Shown here: piece after piece, positions 1-8,652 of the stretch | Numbering within the stretch: position 1 is the stretch's first letter | How the letters are laid out: each line of letters begins with the position of its first letter | Source: Motilibacter aurantiacus | GTDB lineage: Bacteria > Actinomycetota > Actinomycetes > Motilibacterales > Motilibacteraceae | Length of the DNA stretch: 64,000 nucleotides | Assembly: GCF_011250645.1 (NCBI RefSeq) | Contig: NZ_JAANNO010000001.1 | Span: 518,658-582,657, forward strand | Reading direction: 5' to 3' | The notes under the pieces: generated by a model | Told to the model about the DNA's origin: nothing | The model's database searches: none | The model's input: the letters and a program-made list of their open reading frames with translations, nothing else | Made by a program: the position numbers and the translations under genes

Positions 1-890
<890 letters not shown>

Positions 891-894
<4 letters not shown>

Positions 895-1937
895 CTGTCG
901 CGGACCTGCCCACCCCGAAGCTGACGGCCAAGGACTTCAAGACGGACCAGGAGGTCCGCTGGTGCCCCGGCTGCGGTGACTACGCCATCCTCGCCGCCGT
1001 CCAGGGCTTCATGCCCGAGCTGGGCGTGGCGCGCGAGAACATCGCCATCGTCTCCGGCATCGGGTGCTCCTCGCGCTTCCCGTACTACATGAACACCTAC
1101 GGGATGCACTCGATCCACGGGCGCGCCCCGGCGATCGCCACCGGCCTGGCCGCATCCCGGCAGGACCTCTCGGTCTGGGTCATCACCGGCGACGGCGACG
1201 CGCTCTCGATCGGGGGCAACCACCTGATCCACGCGCTGCGGCGCAACGTCGAGCTGAAGATCCTGCTGTTCAACAACCAGATCTACGGCCTGACCAAGGG
1301 GCAGTTCTCCCCCACGTCCGAGCTGGGCAAGATCACCAAGTCCACGCCGATGGGCTCGCTGGACGCGCCGTTCAACCCGGTCTCGCTGGCCCTCGGCGCC
1401 GAGGCGACGTTCGTCGCGCGCACCATGGACTCCGACCGCAAGCACCTGACGTCGGTGCTGCGCGCGGCGGCCGAGCACAAGGGCTCGGCGCTCGTGGAGA
1501 TCTACCAGAACTGCAACATCTTCAACGACGGCGCGTTCGACGTGCTCAAGGACCCGGAGACCCGCGAGGACTTCGGCTTCCAGCTGCAGGACGGCGAGCC
1601 GATCCGCTGGGGCAAGGACGGCCGGTACGGCATCGTCCGCGACGCGGCTACCGGCTCGCTGCGCGTGGTCGACGACGTCGACGACGACAGCGTCGGCCGG
1701 CTGCTCGTGCACGACGCGCGCAACCCCGACCCGTCCACGGCGTTCGCGCTCTCCCGGCTGCAGGACTCCTCGCTCGCGCGTACCGCGTTCGGGGTGTTCC
1801 GCGACGTCAACCGCCCGGCCTACGGCGCCCTGGTCGAGGACCAGATCCACCGGGCCAAGGCGACGCAGGGCGAGGGCGACCTCGGGGCGCTGCTGGCCGG
1901 CGGCGACACCTGGACCATCTCCGGGACGATCAACTGA
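891..1937 (+). CDS. korB: 2-oxoacid:ferredoxin oxidoreductase beta subunit
   Basis: Thiamine-diphosphate and iron-sulfur subunit of the same enzyme, 348 aa, full length. The N-terminal WCPGCGDYA motif supplies C25 and C28, and C59 sits in GIGCSSRF; these are the positions expected for 4Fe-4S ligands. The ThDP/Mg motif begins at GDGDALSIGGNH (about residues 100-111) and is completed by NNQIYGLTKGQFSPTS. The GTG start overlaps the korA stop by four bases. Transcription probably ends at the 17-bp-arm hairpin that begins 12 bases after the stop. In actinobacteria KorAB can replace or support the 2-oxoglutarate dehydrogenase step of the TCA cycle; that role here is inferred. Confidence 0.95.
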
Positions 1938-1949
1938 GCAGCCCTGCTT

Positions 1950-1987
1950 CGTCGAAGGGGCCGGTGGAGACACCGGCCCCTTCGACG
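1950..1987 (+). terminator. Perfect 17-bp-arm hairpin after korB, overlapping the rarD start
   Basis: Left arm CGTCGAAGGGGCCGGTG (1950-1966), GAGA tetraloop (1967-1970), exactly complementary right arm (1971-1987). It follows the korB stop by 12 bases and has no U-tract, as is common in high-GC genomes. The left arm also contains the only plausible start codon of rarD (GTG 1964-1966) and its AAGGGG Shine-Dalgarno-like sequence, so on a read-through transcript both would be base-paired. It could act as terminator, translational silencer or both. Confidence 0.75.
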
Positions 1988-2926
1988 TCTCCCGGGGCCT
2001 CCGCCGCCGAGGCCGCGGGCCGCGGCACGCTCTTCGGCGCCGCGGCGTACCTGCTCTGGGGGCTCTTCCCGCTCTACTGGCCGCTGCTGGAGCCCGCCGG
2101 CGCGCTGGAGATCCTCGCCCATCGGATGGTGTGGTCGCTGGCCGCCGTGGGCGTGCTGCTGGCGGTGACGAGGCGCGGGCTGCCCTGGCGCGGGCTGGGG
2201 CGGCGGCGGGTCGGGCTGCTCATGGCCGCCGGCGCCGTCGTCTCGGTCAACTGGCTCGTCTACATCGTCGGCGTCAACTCCGGCCACACGGTCGAGACGT
2301 CACTGGGCTACTTCATCAACCCCCTGGTGACGATCCTGTTCGGCGTCTTCCTGCTCGGGGAGAAGCTGCGCCGCCCGCAGTGGGTGGCCGTCGGCATCGC
2401 CGCGGCCGCGGTCGTCGTGCTCACCGGCGCGTACGGCCGCCCGCCTTGGATCGCGCTGATCCTGGCGCTGTCCTTCGGCACCTACGGCCTGCTCAAGAAC
2501 CGGGCCAAGGTGGACGCGGTCTCCTCCCTCGGGGTCGAGACCGCCACCGTGGCGCCCTTCGCCCTGGCCTACATCGTCGCCCTGCAGGCCGCCGGCGACG
2601 CGACGTTCGGCTCCGAGGGCGCGGGCCAGGCCGCCCTGCTCGTCGGCAGCGGCGTGGTGACCGCGATCCCGCTGCTGCTGTTCGGGGCCGCCGCCGTCCG
2701 GGTGCCCCTGACCGTGATGGGCCTGCTGCAGTACCTCGCCCCGGTCGTGCAGTTCCTCATCGGGGTCCTGGTGCAGCACGAGCACATGCCGGCCTCGCGC
2801 TGGGCCGGGTTCGCCCTGGTGTGGCTCGCCCTGGTGGTCCTGACCGTCGACGGGCTGCGCGCCCGCCGGGCCGCGTCGCGCCCGCTGGTCGAGGCGGCCA
2901 CCGAGCCGGAGGCCGCGCCCGCCTGA
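1964..2926 (+). CDS. rarD: EamA/RarD family permease
   Basis: Membrane transporter of the drug/metabolite superfamily, RarD-like, about 320 aa with roughly ten hydrophobic segments starting at GTLFGAAAYLLWGLFPLYW. RarD proteins are named from a chloramphenicol-sensitivity phenotype; the physiological substrate is unknown. The GTG at 1964 is the only standard start codon upstream of the first conserved helix, and AAGGGG precedes it. Both lie in the left arm of a perfect hairpin, so translation should depend on hairpin opening or on transcription starting inside it. The C-terminus is Ala/Glu-rich (TEPEAAPA). The gene ends facing the leftward metal transporter, 45 bases away. Confidence 0.85.
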   Translation: METPAPSTSPGASAAEAAGRGTLFGAAAYLLWGLFPLYWPLLEPAGALEILAHRMVWSLAAVGVLLAVTRRGLPWRGLGRRRVGLLMAAGAVVSVNWLVYIVGVNSGHTVETSLGYFINPLVTILFGVFLLGEKLRRPQWVAVGIAAAAVVVLTGAYGRPPWIALILALSFGTYGLLKNRAKVDAVSSLGVETATVAPFALAYIVALQAAGDATFGSEGAGQAALLVGSGVVTAIPLLLFGAAAVRVPLTVMGLLQYLAPVVQFLIGVLVQHEHMPASRWAGFALVWLALVVLTVDGLRARRAASRPLVEAATEPEAAPA

Positions 2927-2971
2927 CGCCTCGTCGCCAGGGCCCCGGTGGCGCCCCGAGCGCAGCGGCCG

Positions 2972-3805
2972 CTATGCCGCAGCGGCGAGCTCTCGCTGCA
3001 GCCGGCGTGCGCGCACCCGCCTGAGCGCGGGTGCGGCCGCCACGGACAGCACGAAGACCACGGTCGTGCCCAACGTGATCGCGCCGCCGGTGGCGACGCG
3101 CACGTGCTGGGAGACCAGCACCCCGAGGACGCCGCACCCGCTGCCGATGAGGACGGCGAGCCCGGTCATCGGCCCCAGCCGCTCCACCCACAGGCGGGCC
3201 GCCGCGGCCGGAGCCACGATCAACGCGACCGACAGGATCGTCCCGACCGACGGGACGGCGGTCACGATCGCGATCTCGACGAGGAGCAGGACGGCGAGGT
3301 CGAGGGCGAAGGAGGGGTAGCCGGCGGCGCGCAGCCCGGTCGGGTCGAAGGCCCCGAAGACCAGCTCCTTGCCGATGACCGCGAGCACCGCCGCGACCGC
3401 CACCAGGACCCCTGCGGTGATGACGACGTCCGAGGTCTGCACGGTCAGGATCGAGCCGACGAGGTACGCCGAGAGGTCCTTGCTGAAGCCCTCCTGGGCG
3501 GAGACCAGCACGACGCCGAGCGCGAAGCCGGCGGAGAGCACCACCCCGGTGGCGGTGGCGAAGTCCTGCCCCCGGCCGCGGGCGAGCCCGGCCACGCCGA
3601 CGGCGACGAAGACGCCGAAGACCCAGCCCCCGACGAAGATGTTGATGCCGAGGATCGCGGCGAGCACGACGCCGGGGAACGTCGCGTGGGTCATGGCCAT
3701 GGTGAAGAACGACAGCCGACGCAGCACGACGTGGACCCCGACGAGCCCGCCGATCGCGCCGACGAGGGCGGCCTCGATGAGGGCCCGGAGGGTGTAGGCG
3801 TCCAT
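2972..3805 (-). CDS. Metal ABC transporter permease (second permease)
   Basis: ABC-3 (ZnuB/MntB) family permease, 277 aa, last gene of the metal-import operon. Hydrophobic helices include the N-terminal IEAALVGAIGGLVGVHVVLRRLSF block and the family segments AMTHATFPGVVLA and SVGTILSVALIVAPAAAARL. Its ATG overlaps the TGA of the other permease (TGATG), showing tight coupling. Two different permeases in one operon fit a heterodimeric channel as in SitCD/MtsC-type Mn/Fe importers, whereas ZnuB usually forms a homodimer. The metal is therefore not settled; the His-rich loop of the binding protein and the Zur-like operator favour zinc. Confidence 0.9.
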   Translation of the reverse strand: MDAYTLRALIEAALVGAIGGLVGVHVVLRRLSFFTMAMTHATFPGVVLAAILGINIFVGGWVFGVFVAVGVAGLARGRGQDFATATGVVLSAGFALGVVLVSAQEGFSKDLSAYLVGSILTVQTSDVVITAGVLVAVAAVLAVIGKELVFGAFDPTGLRAAGYPSFALDLAVLLLVEIAIVTAVPSVGTILSVALIVAPAAAARLWVERLGPMTGLAVLIGSGCGVLGVLVSQHVRVATGGAITLGTTVVFVLSVAAAPALRRVRARRLQRELAAAA

Positions 3806-4710
3806 CAGTGCCCCACCCCCGCCGCAGGCGCGGTGTCGGCCGGGAGCCGGCGTGCCCGCGACCGCGCCACGGCCCGGCGCGCGGGCAGGGCCGCGAGGGC
3901 CAGCAGGTAGAGCGCGACCAGGGCGAGGACGATCGTCGCGCCGGAGGCGAGGCGCACGCCGTGGCCGACCGACGCCTCGTAGCTCGCGGCCAGCCCGAGC
4001 CATCCCCCGGCCGCGCCGACCACCGCGCCGATGGGCGCGAGCCAGAGCAGCCGGTCGGTCAGCGCCCGGGCGGCCGCGGCGGGGACGATGAGCAGCGCGA
4101 TCACCAGGATCGTCCCGACGGCCTGCACGGCCGCGACGATGACCAGCGCGACCAGCAGGTTGAGGACCAGGTCGAGCCCGACCACGCGGTAGCCGGCCGC
4201 CCGCGCGCCCACCGGGTCGAACGAGCGCAGCACGAGCTCCTTGCCCGCCACGGCGAGGACGAGCAGGGTCAGCACCGCGACGACGGCGGTCTGCACGATC
4301 TGCTCGCGGGTCACGACGAGGATCCGGCCGAAGAGGAAGGCGGTCAGGTCCGCCGAGTAGGACGAGCGCCGGGACACCAGGACGACGCCGACGCTGAACA
4401 TGCCGGTGAGCAGCACGGCGAGCGCGGCGTCCTCGCTGACCAGCTCGCGGGCGGTCAGCAGGGTGAGCAGCACGGCGGTGACGACCGCCGCCACCAGCGC
4501 GCCCCAGAAGACCCCGCCGGTGCCTGCGGCCAGGAACCCCAGCACGACGCCGGGGAAGACGGTGTGCGTCATGGTGTCGGCGACGAACGCGAGCCGCCGC
4601 AGCAGCACGTAGACCCCGACGATGCCGCCGAGCGCCCCGAGCAGGACCACCTCGAGCAGGGCTCGGGCCATGAACGGAGCCTCGAAGGGCTCCACGAGCA
4701 GGTCGTACAC
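3805..4710 (-). CDS. Metal ABC transporter permease (first permease)
   Basis: ABC-3 family permease, 301 aa. It has the family segments VYVLLRRLAFVADTMTHTVFPGVVLG near the N-terminus and AVQAVGTILVIALLIVPAAAARAL in the C-terminal half, close in pattern to the downstream permease but clearly a separate protein. The C-terminal 35 residues are an Arg/Ala-rich cytoplasmic tail. It starts six bases after the ATPase stop and its TGA overlaps the next ATG. It should form the membrane channel with the second permease, powered by the ATPase encoded just upstream. Confidence 0.9.
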   Translation of the reverse strand: MYDLLVEPFEAPFMARALLEVVLLGALGGIVGVYVLLRRLAFVADTMTHTVFPGVVLGFLAAGTGGVFWGALVAAVVTAVLLTLLTARELVSEDAALAVLLTGMFSVGVVLVSRRSSYSADLTAFLFGRILVVTREQIVQTAVVAVLTLLVLAVAGKELVLRSFDPVGARAAGYRVVGLDLVLNLLVALVIVAAVQAVGTILVIALLIVPAAAARALTDRLLWLAPIGAVVGAAGGWLGLAASYEASVGHGVRLASGATIVLALVALYLLALAALPARRAVARSRARRLPADTAPAAGVGH

Positions 4711-4716
4711 GTGCGG

Positions 4717-5484
4717 TCAGCCGGTCACGATCACGCGGTCGCCGCGCAGCTCGAGGGCGTGGCCGCCGTACGCCGCCCGCAGGTTCTCCGGGGTGAGCGT
4801 CTCGTCGACCGGCCCGAAGGCGAACTGGTGGTGGTTGAGCAGGCACACGTCGTCGCACGCGAGGTGGGCGAGCGCGAGGTCGTGGGTGCTGACGATGACA
4901 GCCACCCCCTGCCGCTTGAGCTCGTGGATCGCGCCGAGCAGCGCGTCCTGGCTCACCGCGTCCAGCCCGTTGAACGGCTCGTCGAGCAGCAGCAGGCGCG
5001 GCTCCTGGGCGATCGCCCGGGCGAGCAGCACCCGCTGGCGCTGGCCACCCGAGAGCAGCCCGAACCGGGTGCTCGCCCGAGAGGAGAGCCCGACCGCCTC
5101 GAGCGCCTCGAGCGCGAGCCGCCGGTCCTCCCGGCCGGGCCGCCGCAGCCACCCGATGCGCCGGTAGCGCCCCATGAGCACGACCTGCGCGGCCGTCACC
5201 GGGAAGCCGGGGTCCAGCGCGTCGGCCTGCGGGACGTACGCGACCTCCCGCCGGGCCTGCCGCGGCGCCTCGCCGAGGACCCGGATCTGCCCGGACACGA
5301 CCGGGACGAGGCCGAGGACGGCCTTGATGAGCGTCGACTTGCCGGCCCCGTTGGGGCCGATCAGCGCGACCGCCTCCCCGGGCGCGACGACGCCGTGCAC
5401 ACCCTCGAGGACGGGTACCTCGCCGTACGCGATGCTCGCCGAGTCCAGGACGAGCGCTGGGGAGAAGCTGGCGGGGACCGTCAC
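4717..5484 (-). CDS. Metal ABC transporter ATP-binding protein
   Basis: ATPase of the metal importer, 255 aa. Walker A is GPNGAGKS (residues 43-50), the signature LSGGQRQR lies at about 144-151, Walker B LLLLDEP ends at about 170, and the switch histidine is in VSTHDLALAH. It lies between the binding-protein gene (stop seven bases upstream) and the first permease, so the order is binding protein, ATPase, permease, permease. ZnuC and MntA/SitB type ATPases look alike at this level, so the metal is inferred from neighbours. Confidence 0.92.
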   Translation of the reverse strand: MTVPASFSPALVLDSASIAYGEVPVLEGVHGVVAPGEAVALIGPNGAGKSTLIKAVLGLVPVVSGQIRVLGEAPRQARREVAYVPQADALDPGFPVTAAQVVLMGRYRRIGWLRRPGREDRRLALEALEAVGLSSRASTRFGLLSGGQRQRVLLARAIAQEPRLLLLDEPFNGLDAVSQDALLGAIHELKRQGVAVIVSTHDLALAHLACDDVCLLNHHQFAFGPVDETLTPENLRAAYGGHALELRGDRVIVTG

Positions 5485-5491
5485 TGCGCAA

Positions 5492-6556
5492 TCATCCCCC
5501 GAGCGCGGCGACGATGGTGTCGGTGTTGTGAGCTTCAGCCTTGAGGTAGGTGTCGCCGGCCGAGCCCTGCGGGCCGAGTGCGTCGCCGTAGAGCGCGTCC
5601 TCCCCGGCCACGACCTCGACGCCGGCCCGCTCGGCGATGGACTCGGCCGTCCGCGGCGGCAGCGAGGACTCGGAGAAGACGGCCTTCACGCCGGACGCCT
5701 TGATCTCGTCCACGAGCGCGTTGACGTCGGCACCGGACAGCTCGGCGGAGCTGTCGAAGCTCGGGATGATCGAGCCGACGAAGGTCAGCCCGTAGTGCTC
5801 GACGTAGTAGCCGAACGCGTCGTGGTTGGTCACGAGCTTGCGGTCGGCGGCGGGGATCGTCTCGAGCTTGCGCTTGTTGTCCGCGTCGAGCTGGTCGATC
5901 TGCTCGGAGTACGCCGCCGCGTTCGCCGCGTAGGCGCCGGCGTCCTCGGCGTCGGCCGCGGCGAAGGCCTTCTCGATGTTCGCGACCATGAGCTTGGCGT
6001 TCTGCGGGTTGTGCCAGATGTGGGGGTCGCCCTCCTCGTGGGCGTGCTCCTCCTCCGCGTGCTCCTCCTCCGCGTGCTCGTCGGCGTGCTCCTCCTCCGC
6101 GTGGCCCTCCTCGGAGCCCTCGTGAATCTCCACGCCCTCGCTGGAGTCGACCAGCGTGCCGTCGAAGCCGGAGGCGCTGATCGTGTCGTCCAGCCAGTGC
6201 TCGAGCCCGACGCCGTTCTCCACGACGACCTCGGCCTCGCCGATGGCGACGATGTCGGCGGGCGAGGGCTCGAAGTCGTGGGGGTCGACGTTCGGCTGCA
6301 GGATCTGGGTGACCTCCACGCGGTCACCGCCGACGTTGCGCGCGAAGTCCGCCACGATCGCCGTCGTCGCGACGACCTTGAGCTTGTCCCCACCCCCACC
6401 GGTGGCGGCGGCGGCGGACGAGTCGCCGTCGTCACCGCAGGCCGCGAGCCCGAGCGCCAGCGCGCTCGCGAGCGCGACGGCGCCTGCCGTCCGCTGGCGA
6501 CGGGAACGGCGGGGGCGGTCGGCGGCCGGGACGACGGGGTGGGATGCGGTGCTCAT
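5492..6556 (-). CDS. Zinc/manganese-binding lipoprotein of the ABC importer
   Basis: Extracytoplasmic substrate-binding protein (ZnuA/TroA family), 354 aa. A signal peptide ends in lipobox LAAC (C40), predicting a lipid anchor. The conserved VDPHDFEPSPADI segment provides the first metal histidine, followed by a long acidic His-rich loop with HAEEEHADEH-type repeats just before GDPHIWHNPQN. That loop is typical of zinc-binding ZnuA/AdcA proteins. The chosen ATG (6556) leaves a 15-bp Zur-like palindrome immediately upstream; a longer start at 6592 would run through that palindrome and weaken the signal peptide. No strong Shine-Dalgarno is visible, and a TACAGT -10 box seven bases before the ATG suggests a leaderless mRNA. 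Confidence 0.92.
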   Translation of the reverse strand: MSTASHPVVPAADRPRRSRRQRTAGAVALASALALGLAACGDDGDSSAAAATGGGGDKLKVVATTAIVADFARNVGGDRVEVTQILQPNVDPHDFEPSPADIVAIGEAEVVVENGVGLEHWLDDTISASGFDGTLVDSSEGVEIHEGSEEGHAEEEHADEHAEEEHAEEEHAHEEGDPHIWHNPQNAKLMVANIEKAFAAADAEDAGAYAANAAAYSEQIDQLDADNKRKLETIPAADRKLVTNHDAFGYYVEHYGLTFVGSIIPSFDSSAELSGADVNALVDEIKASGVKAVFSESSLPPRTAESIAERAGVEVVAGEDALYGDALGPQGSAGDTYLKAEAHNTDTIVAALGG

Positions 6557-6576
6557 GGCAACCACTGTAGCCGCCA

Positions 6577-6591
6577 TGGATACCGTTTTCA
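6577..6591 (-). promoter_or_regulatory. Putative Zur-type operator of the metal importer
   Basis: Imperfect 15-bp palindrome TGAAAACGGTATCCA (minus strand), 5 of 7 symmetric pairs plus the centre. It resembles the actinobacterial Zur box TGAAAATGATTTTCA. It sits between an ATGAAA -35-like element and a TACAGT -10-like element of the binding-protein gene, where a bound repressor would block RNA polymerase. Assignment to Zur rather than another Fur-family repressor is inferred. Confidence 0.5.
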
Positions 6592-6742
6592 TTACCGGAG
6601 GCAAGGTCTCCAGCGTCACCCTGCGAAGAGCCCACGAACGAGGGGCCCGCGGAGCAGGGCAACGATGAGCCCGCGCGAGCTCGGACGTCTGCACCGACAC
6701 AGCGGCTCCCCGGGCCGCGCCGACCGACGGAAGGACCCCCCG

Positions 6743-7243
6743 ATGCCGAAGACCATCCCCTGCCTGTGGTTCGACGGGCAGGCCGAGGACGCCGCCGAGC
6801 TCTACGTCTCGCTCTTCCCGAACTCCTCCATCACCAGGGTCACGCGCTATGGGCCGGACCAGCACGGCGCCGAGGGCGCGGTGCTGACCGTCGAGTTCAC
6901 CCTCGACGGGCAGGACTACGTCGGGCTCAACGGCGGGCCGCAGTTCCGCTTCACCGAGGCGGTCTCGTTCCAGATCTCCACCAGGGGCCAGGAGGAGACC
7001 GACCACTACTGGGACGGGTTGACCGCGCACGGCGGTGAGGAGAGCCAGTGCGGCTGGCTCAAGGACCGGTTCGGGCTCTCCTGGCAGGTCGTCCCGGCGG
7101 AGCTGATGGATCTGCTGTCCGACCCCGACCCCGGGCGCGCCAACCGCGCGACGCAGGCGATGCTGCAGATGCGCCGGATCGTGATCGCCGACGTGCGGGC
7201 AGCGGCCGACGGGGTGCCGTTCTCGACGTCAACCACTGGTTGA
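6743..7243 (+). CDS. VOC superfamily protein (PhnB / 3-demethylubiquinone-methyltransferase-like fold)
   Basis: Soluble protein of 166 aa, family annotated as PhnB-like or 3-demethylubiquinone-9 3-methyltransferase domain. Typical features are PCLWFDGQAEDAAELYVSLFPNSSI at the N-terminus, ITRVTRYGPD, GQDYVGLNGGPQF, and the C-terminal KDRFGLSWQVVPAEL. Such proteins are usually vicinal-oxygen-chelate fold dimers of unknown substrate; the methyltransferase label is historical and not supported here. The ATG is preceded by GGAAGGA. It is transcribed divergently from the metal importer. Its last codons and stop lie inside the first palindromic operator of the next gene. Confidence 0.85.
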   Translation: MPKTIPCLWFDGQAEDAAELYVSLFPNSSITRVTRYGPDQHGAEGAVLTVEFTLDGQDYVGLNGGPQFRFTEAVSFQISTRGQEETDHYWDGLTAHGGEESQCGWLKDRFGLSWQVVPAELMDLLSDPDPGRANRATQAMLQMRRIVIADVRAAADGVPFSTSTTG

Positions 7244-7244
7244 C
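7228..7244 (+). promoter_or_regulatory. Palindromic operator 1 of the HTH-Clp_N gene
   Basis: Perfect 17-bp inverted repeat GTCAACCACTGGTTGAC, i.e. GTCAAC-N5-GTTGAC. Its right half supplies a TTGAC -35-like sequence. It overlaps the 3' end and stop codon of the upstream VOC gene. It is probably bound by the downstream HTH protein itself. Confidence 0.6.
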
Positions 7245-7254
7245 GACAGCGAGG

Positions 7255-7275
7255 GCGTCAACCTACCGTTGACGC
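7255..7275 (+). promoter_or_regulatory. Palindromic operator 2, abutting the HTH-Clp_N start codon
   Basis: 21-bp inverted repeat with arms GCGTCAAC and GTTGACGC around a 5-base spacer, again GTCAAC-N5-GTTGAC. It ends on the base before the ATG. Its centre is 29 bp from that of operator 1, close to three helical turns. A TACCGT -10-like hexamer lies inside it 18 bp after the TTGACG of operator 1, implying a leaderless transcript that starts at or near the ATG. Confidence 0.6.
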
Positions 7276-8019
7276 ATGACCACACCTCTGCCGCTCGACC
7301 CGCCGGTCCGGCTCGACGAGCTGATCACCGCGATCAAGAAGGTCCACACCGACGCCCTCGACCAGCTCAGCGACGCGGTCCTGGCGGCGGACCACCTCGG
7401 TGAGCTGGCCGATCACCTCATCGGCCACTTCGTCGACCAGGCCCGGCGCTCCGGCGCCTCCTGGACCGACATCGGGCGCAGCATGGGCGTCTCGAAGCAG
7501 GCGGCGCAGAAGCGGTTCGTGCCGCGGACGCCGGCCGAGCCGTCGGCCTTGAACCCGAACGAGGGCTTCAACCGGTTCACGCCGCGGGCCCGCAACGTGA
7601 TCGCCGCCGCCCAGAACGAGGCCCGCACCGCCGGGAACGCGAGCATCACCCCGGCGCACCTCGTGCTCGGCCTGCTCACCGAGCCCGACGGGCTCGCGGT
7701 CAAGGCGCTGGCGGCGCAATCGGTCGACCCCGCTGCGGTCCGGCAGGCGGGTGCGGCCGCCCTGCCGCCGCGTACCGAGAGCGCGCCCGAGCTCGTCCCC
7801 TTCGACGCCGACGCCCGCAAGGCGCTCGAGCTGACCTTCCGCGAGGCGCTGCGCCTCGGGCACAACTACGTCGGGACCGAGCACCTGCTGCTCGCCCTGC
7901 TCGAGCAGGAGAACGGCAGCGGCGTGCTGCACGGGCTCGGCGTCGACAAGGCGGGCGTCGAGGAGTGGGTACGCGCCGCGCTCGCCACCCTGACGGGGGC
8001 GCAGCCGCCGCGGCCGTGA
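7276..8019 (+). CDS. HTH protein with Clp N-terminal (Clp_N) repeats, likely autoregulator
   Basis: 247 aa. Residues about 10-90 form a helical region with an HTH, SWTDIGRSMGVSKQAAQKRF, that resembles sigma-like DNA-binding helices. Residues about 97-245 hold two Clp_N repeats: FTPRARNVIAAAQNEAR...ITPAHLVLGLL and DADARKALELTFREAL...VGTEHLLLALL, as found at the front of ClpA/ClpC where adaptors and substrates bind. There is no AAA+ domain. The protein may sense a Clp partner or damaged protein and act as a transcription factor; that is inference. Two identical-format palindromes lie directly upstream and point to autoregulation. Its targets are not known. Confidence 0.85.
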   Translation: MTTPLPLDPPVRLDELITAIKKVHTDALDQLSDAVLAADHLGELADHLIGHFVDQARRSGASWTDIGRSMGVSKQAAQKRFVPRTPAEPSALNPNEGFNRFTPRARNVIAAAQNEARTAGNASITPAHLVLGLLTEPDGLAVKALAAQSVDPAAVRQAGAAALPPRTESAPELVPFDADARKALELTFREALRLGHNYVGTEHLLLALLEQENGSGVLHGLGVDKAGVEEWVRAALATLTGAQPPRP

Positions 8020-8127
8020 GGCACGCGACGTCCGCTGCCGCTGTCACGACACCCGGCGCCGCATGCTTCCTGGCGGGCCGTCAACCATGGGACGGCGCCC
8101 CGCGTGAGGAACGGCGAGGGGGTGCGC

Positions 8128-8652
8128 ATGGAACGGCGCTGGGACCGGCTCGACGAGTTCGCGGCGGCGCGCGGGCAAGCGCTGCTGCGCACCGCGTACG
8201 TGCTGACCGGGGACGCGCAGGCTGCGGAGGACCTCGTGCAGACCGGGCTGACGCAGGCCGCCGCCCGCTGGCACCGCATCGCCGGCGACCAGGAGGCCTA
8301 CGTCCGCAAGGTCATGTACAACGCGCACGTCTCGGCCTGGCGCAGGCTGCACGGCGCGTCGGTCCGGTCCTACGGGGACGTTCCGCCGGACGCGGCCGTG
8401 CCCGTCGCGGACGCCGAGGTGGAGGACCGTCTCGTCCTCCGGACGGCACTCGGCCGGCTCGCACCCCGGCAACGGGCGGTGCTCGTGCTGCGCTACTACG
8501 AGGACCTCACCGAGGCGCAGACGGCCGAGGTGCTCGGCTGCTCCGTCGGCTCGGTCAAGCGGACCGCGCACGTCGCCCTCAGGCGGCTCCGGGAACGGAT
8601 GCCCGAGCTGGCCGCTCTCCCCCTGGTGACCCTCGAGGAGGGCGCGCGATGA
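8128..8652 (+). CDS. ECF RNA polymerase sigma factor (SigE family)
   Basis: Sigma-70 family extracytoplasmic-function factor, 174 aa. Region 2 includes RTAYVLTGDAQAAEDLVQTGLTQAA, and region 4 includes RLAPRQRAVLVLRYYEDLTEAQTAEVLGCSVGSVKRTAHVALRRL. This is the actinobacterial SigE/M-type family without an extra C-terminal domain. ATG 8128 is preferred over an in-frame GTG at 8104 because GAGGGGG lies five bases before it. The stop overlaps the ATG of the next gene (ATGA), a membrane-anchored propeller protein, which suggests the partner controls this sigma factor from the cell surface. Confidence 0.92.
   Translation: MERRWDRLDEFAAARGQALLRTAYVLTGDAQAAEDLVQTGLTQAAARWHRIAGDQEAYVRKVMYNAHVSAWRRLHGASVRSYGDVPPDAAVPVADAEVEDRLVLRTALGRLAPRQRAVLVLRYYEDLTEAQTAEVLGCSVGSVKRTAHVALRRLRERMPELAALPLVTLEEGAR

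Noticed and set aside
2972-5491. An open frame of more than 800 codons running through the ATPase region into the second permease, suggesting a fused transporter
   Set aside because: Only its C-terminal 277 codons encode the permease. The upstream part is Arg/Ala/Gly-rich nonsense antisense to or out of frame with the true permease and ATPase, and the ATG at 3805 has the usual stop-start overlap.
6034-6126. Short direct repeats in the binding-protein gene looking like a repeat array
   Set aside because: They encode the acidic His-rich metal-binding loop; the repetition is at protein level (His/Glu codons), not a CRISPR or mobile element.
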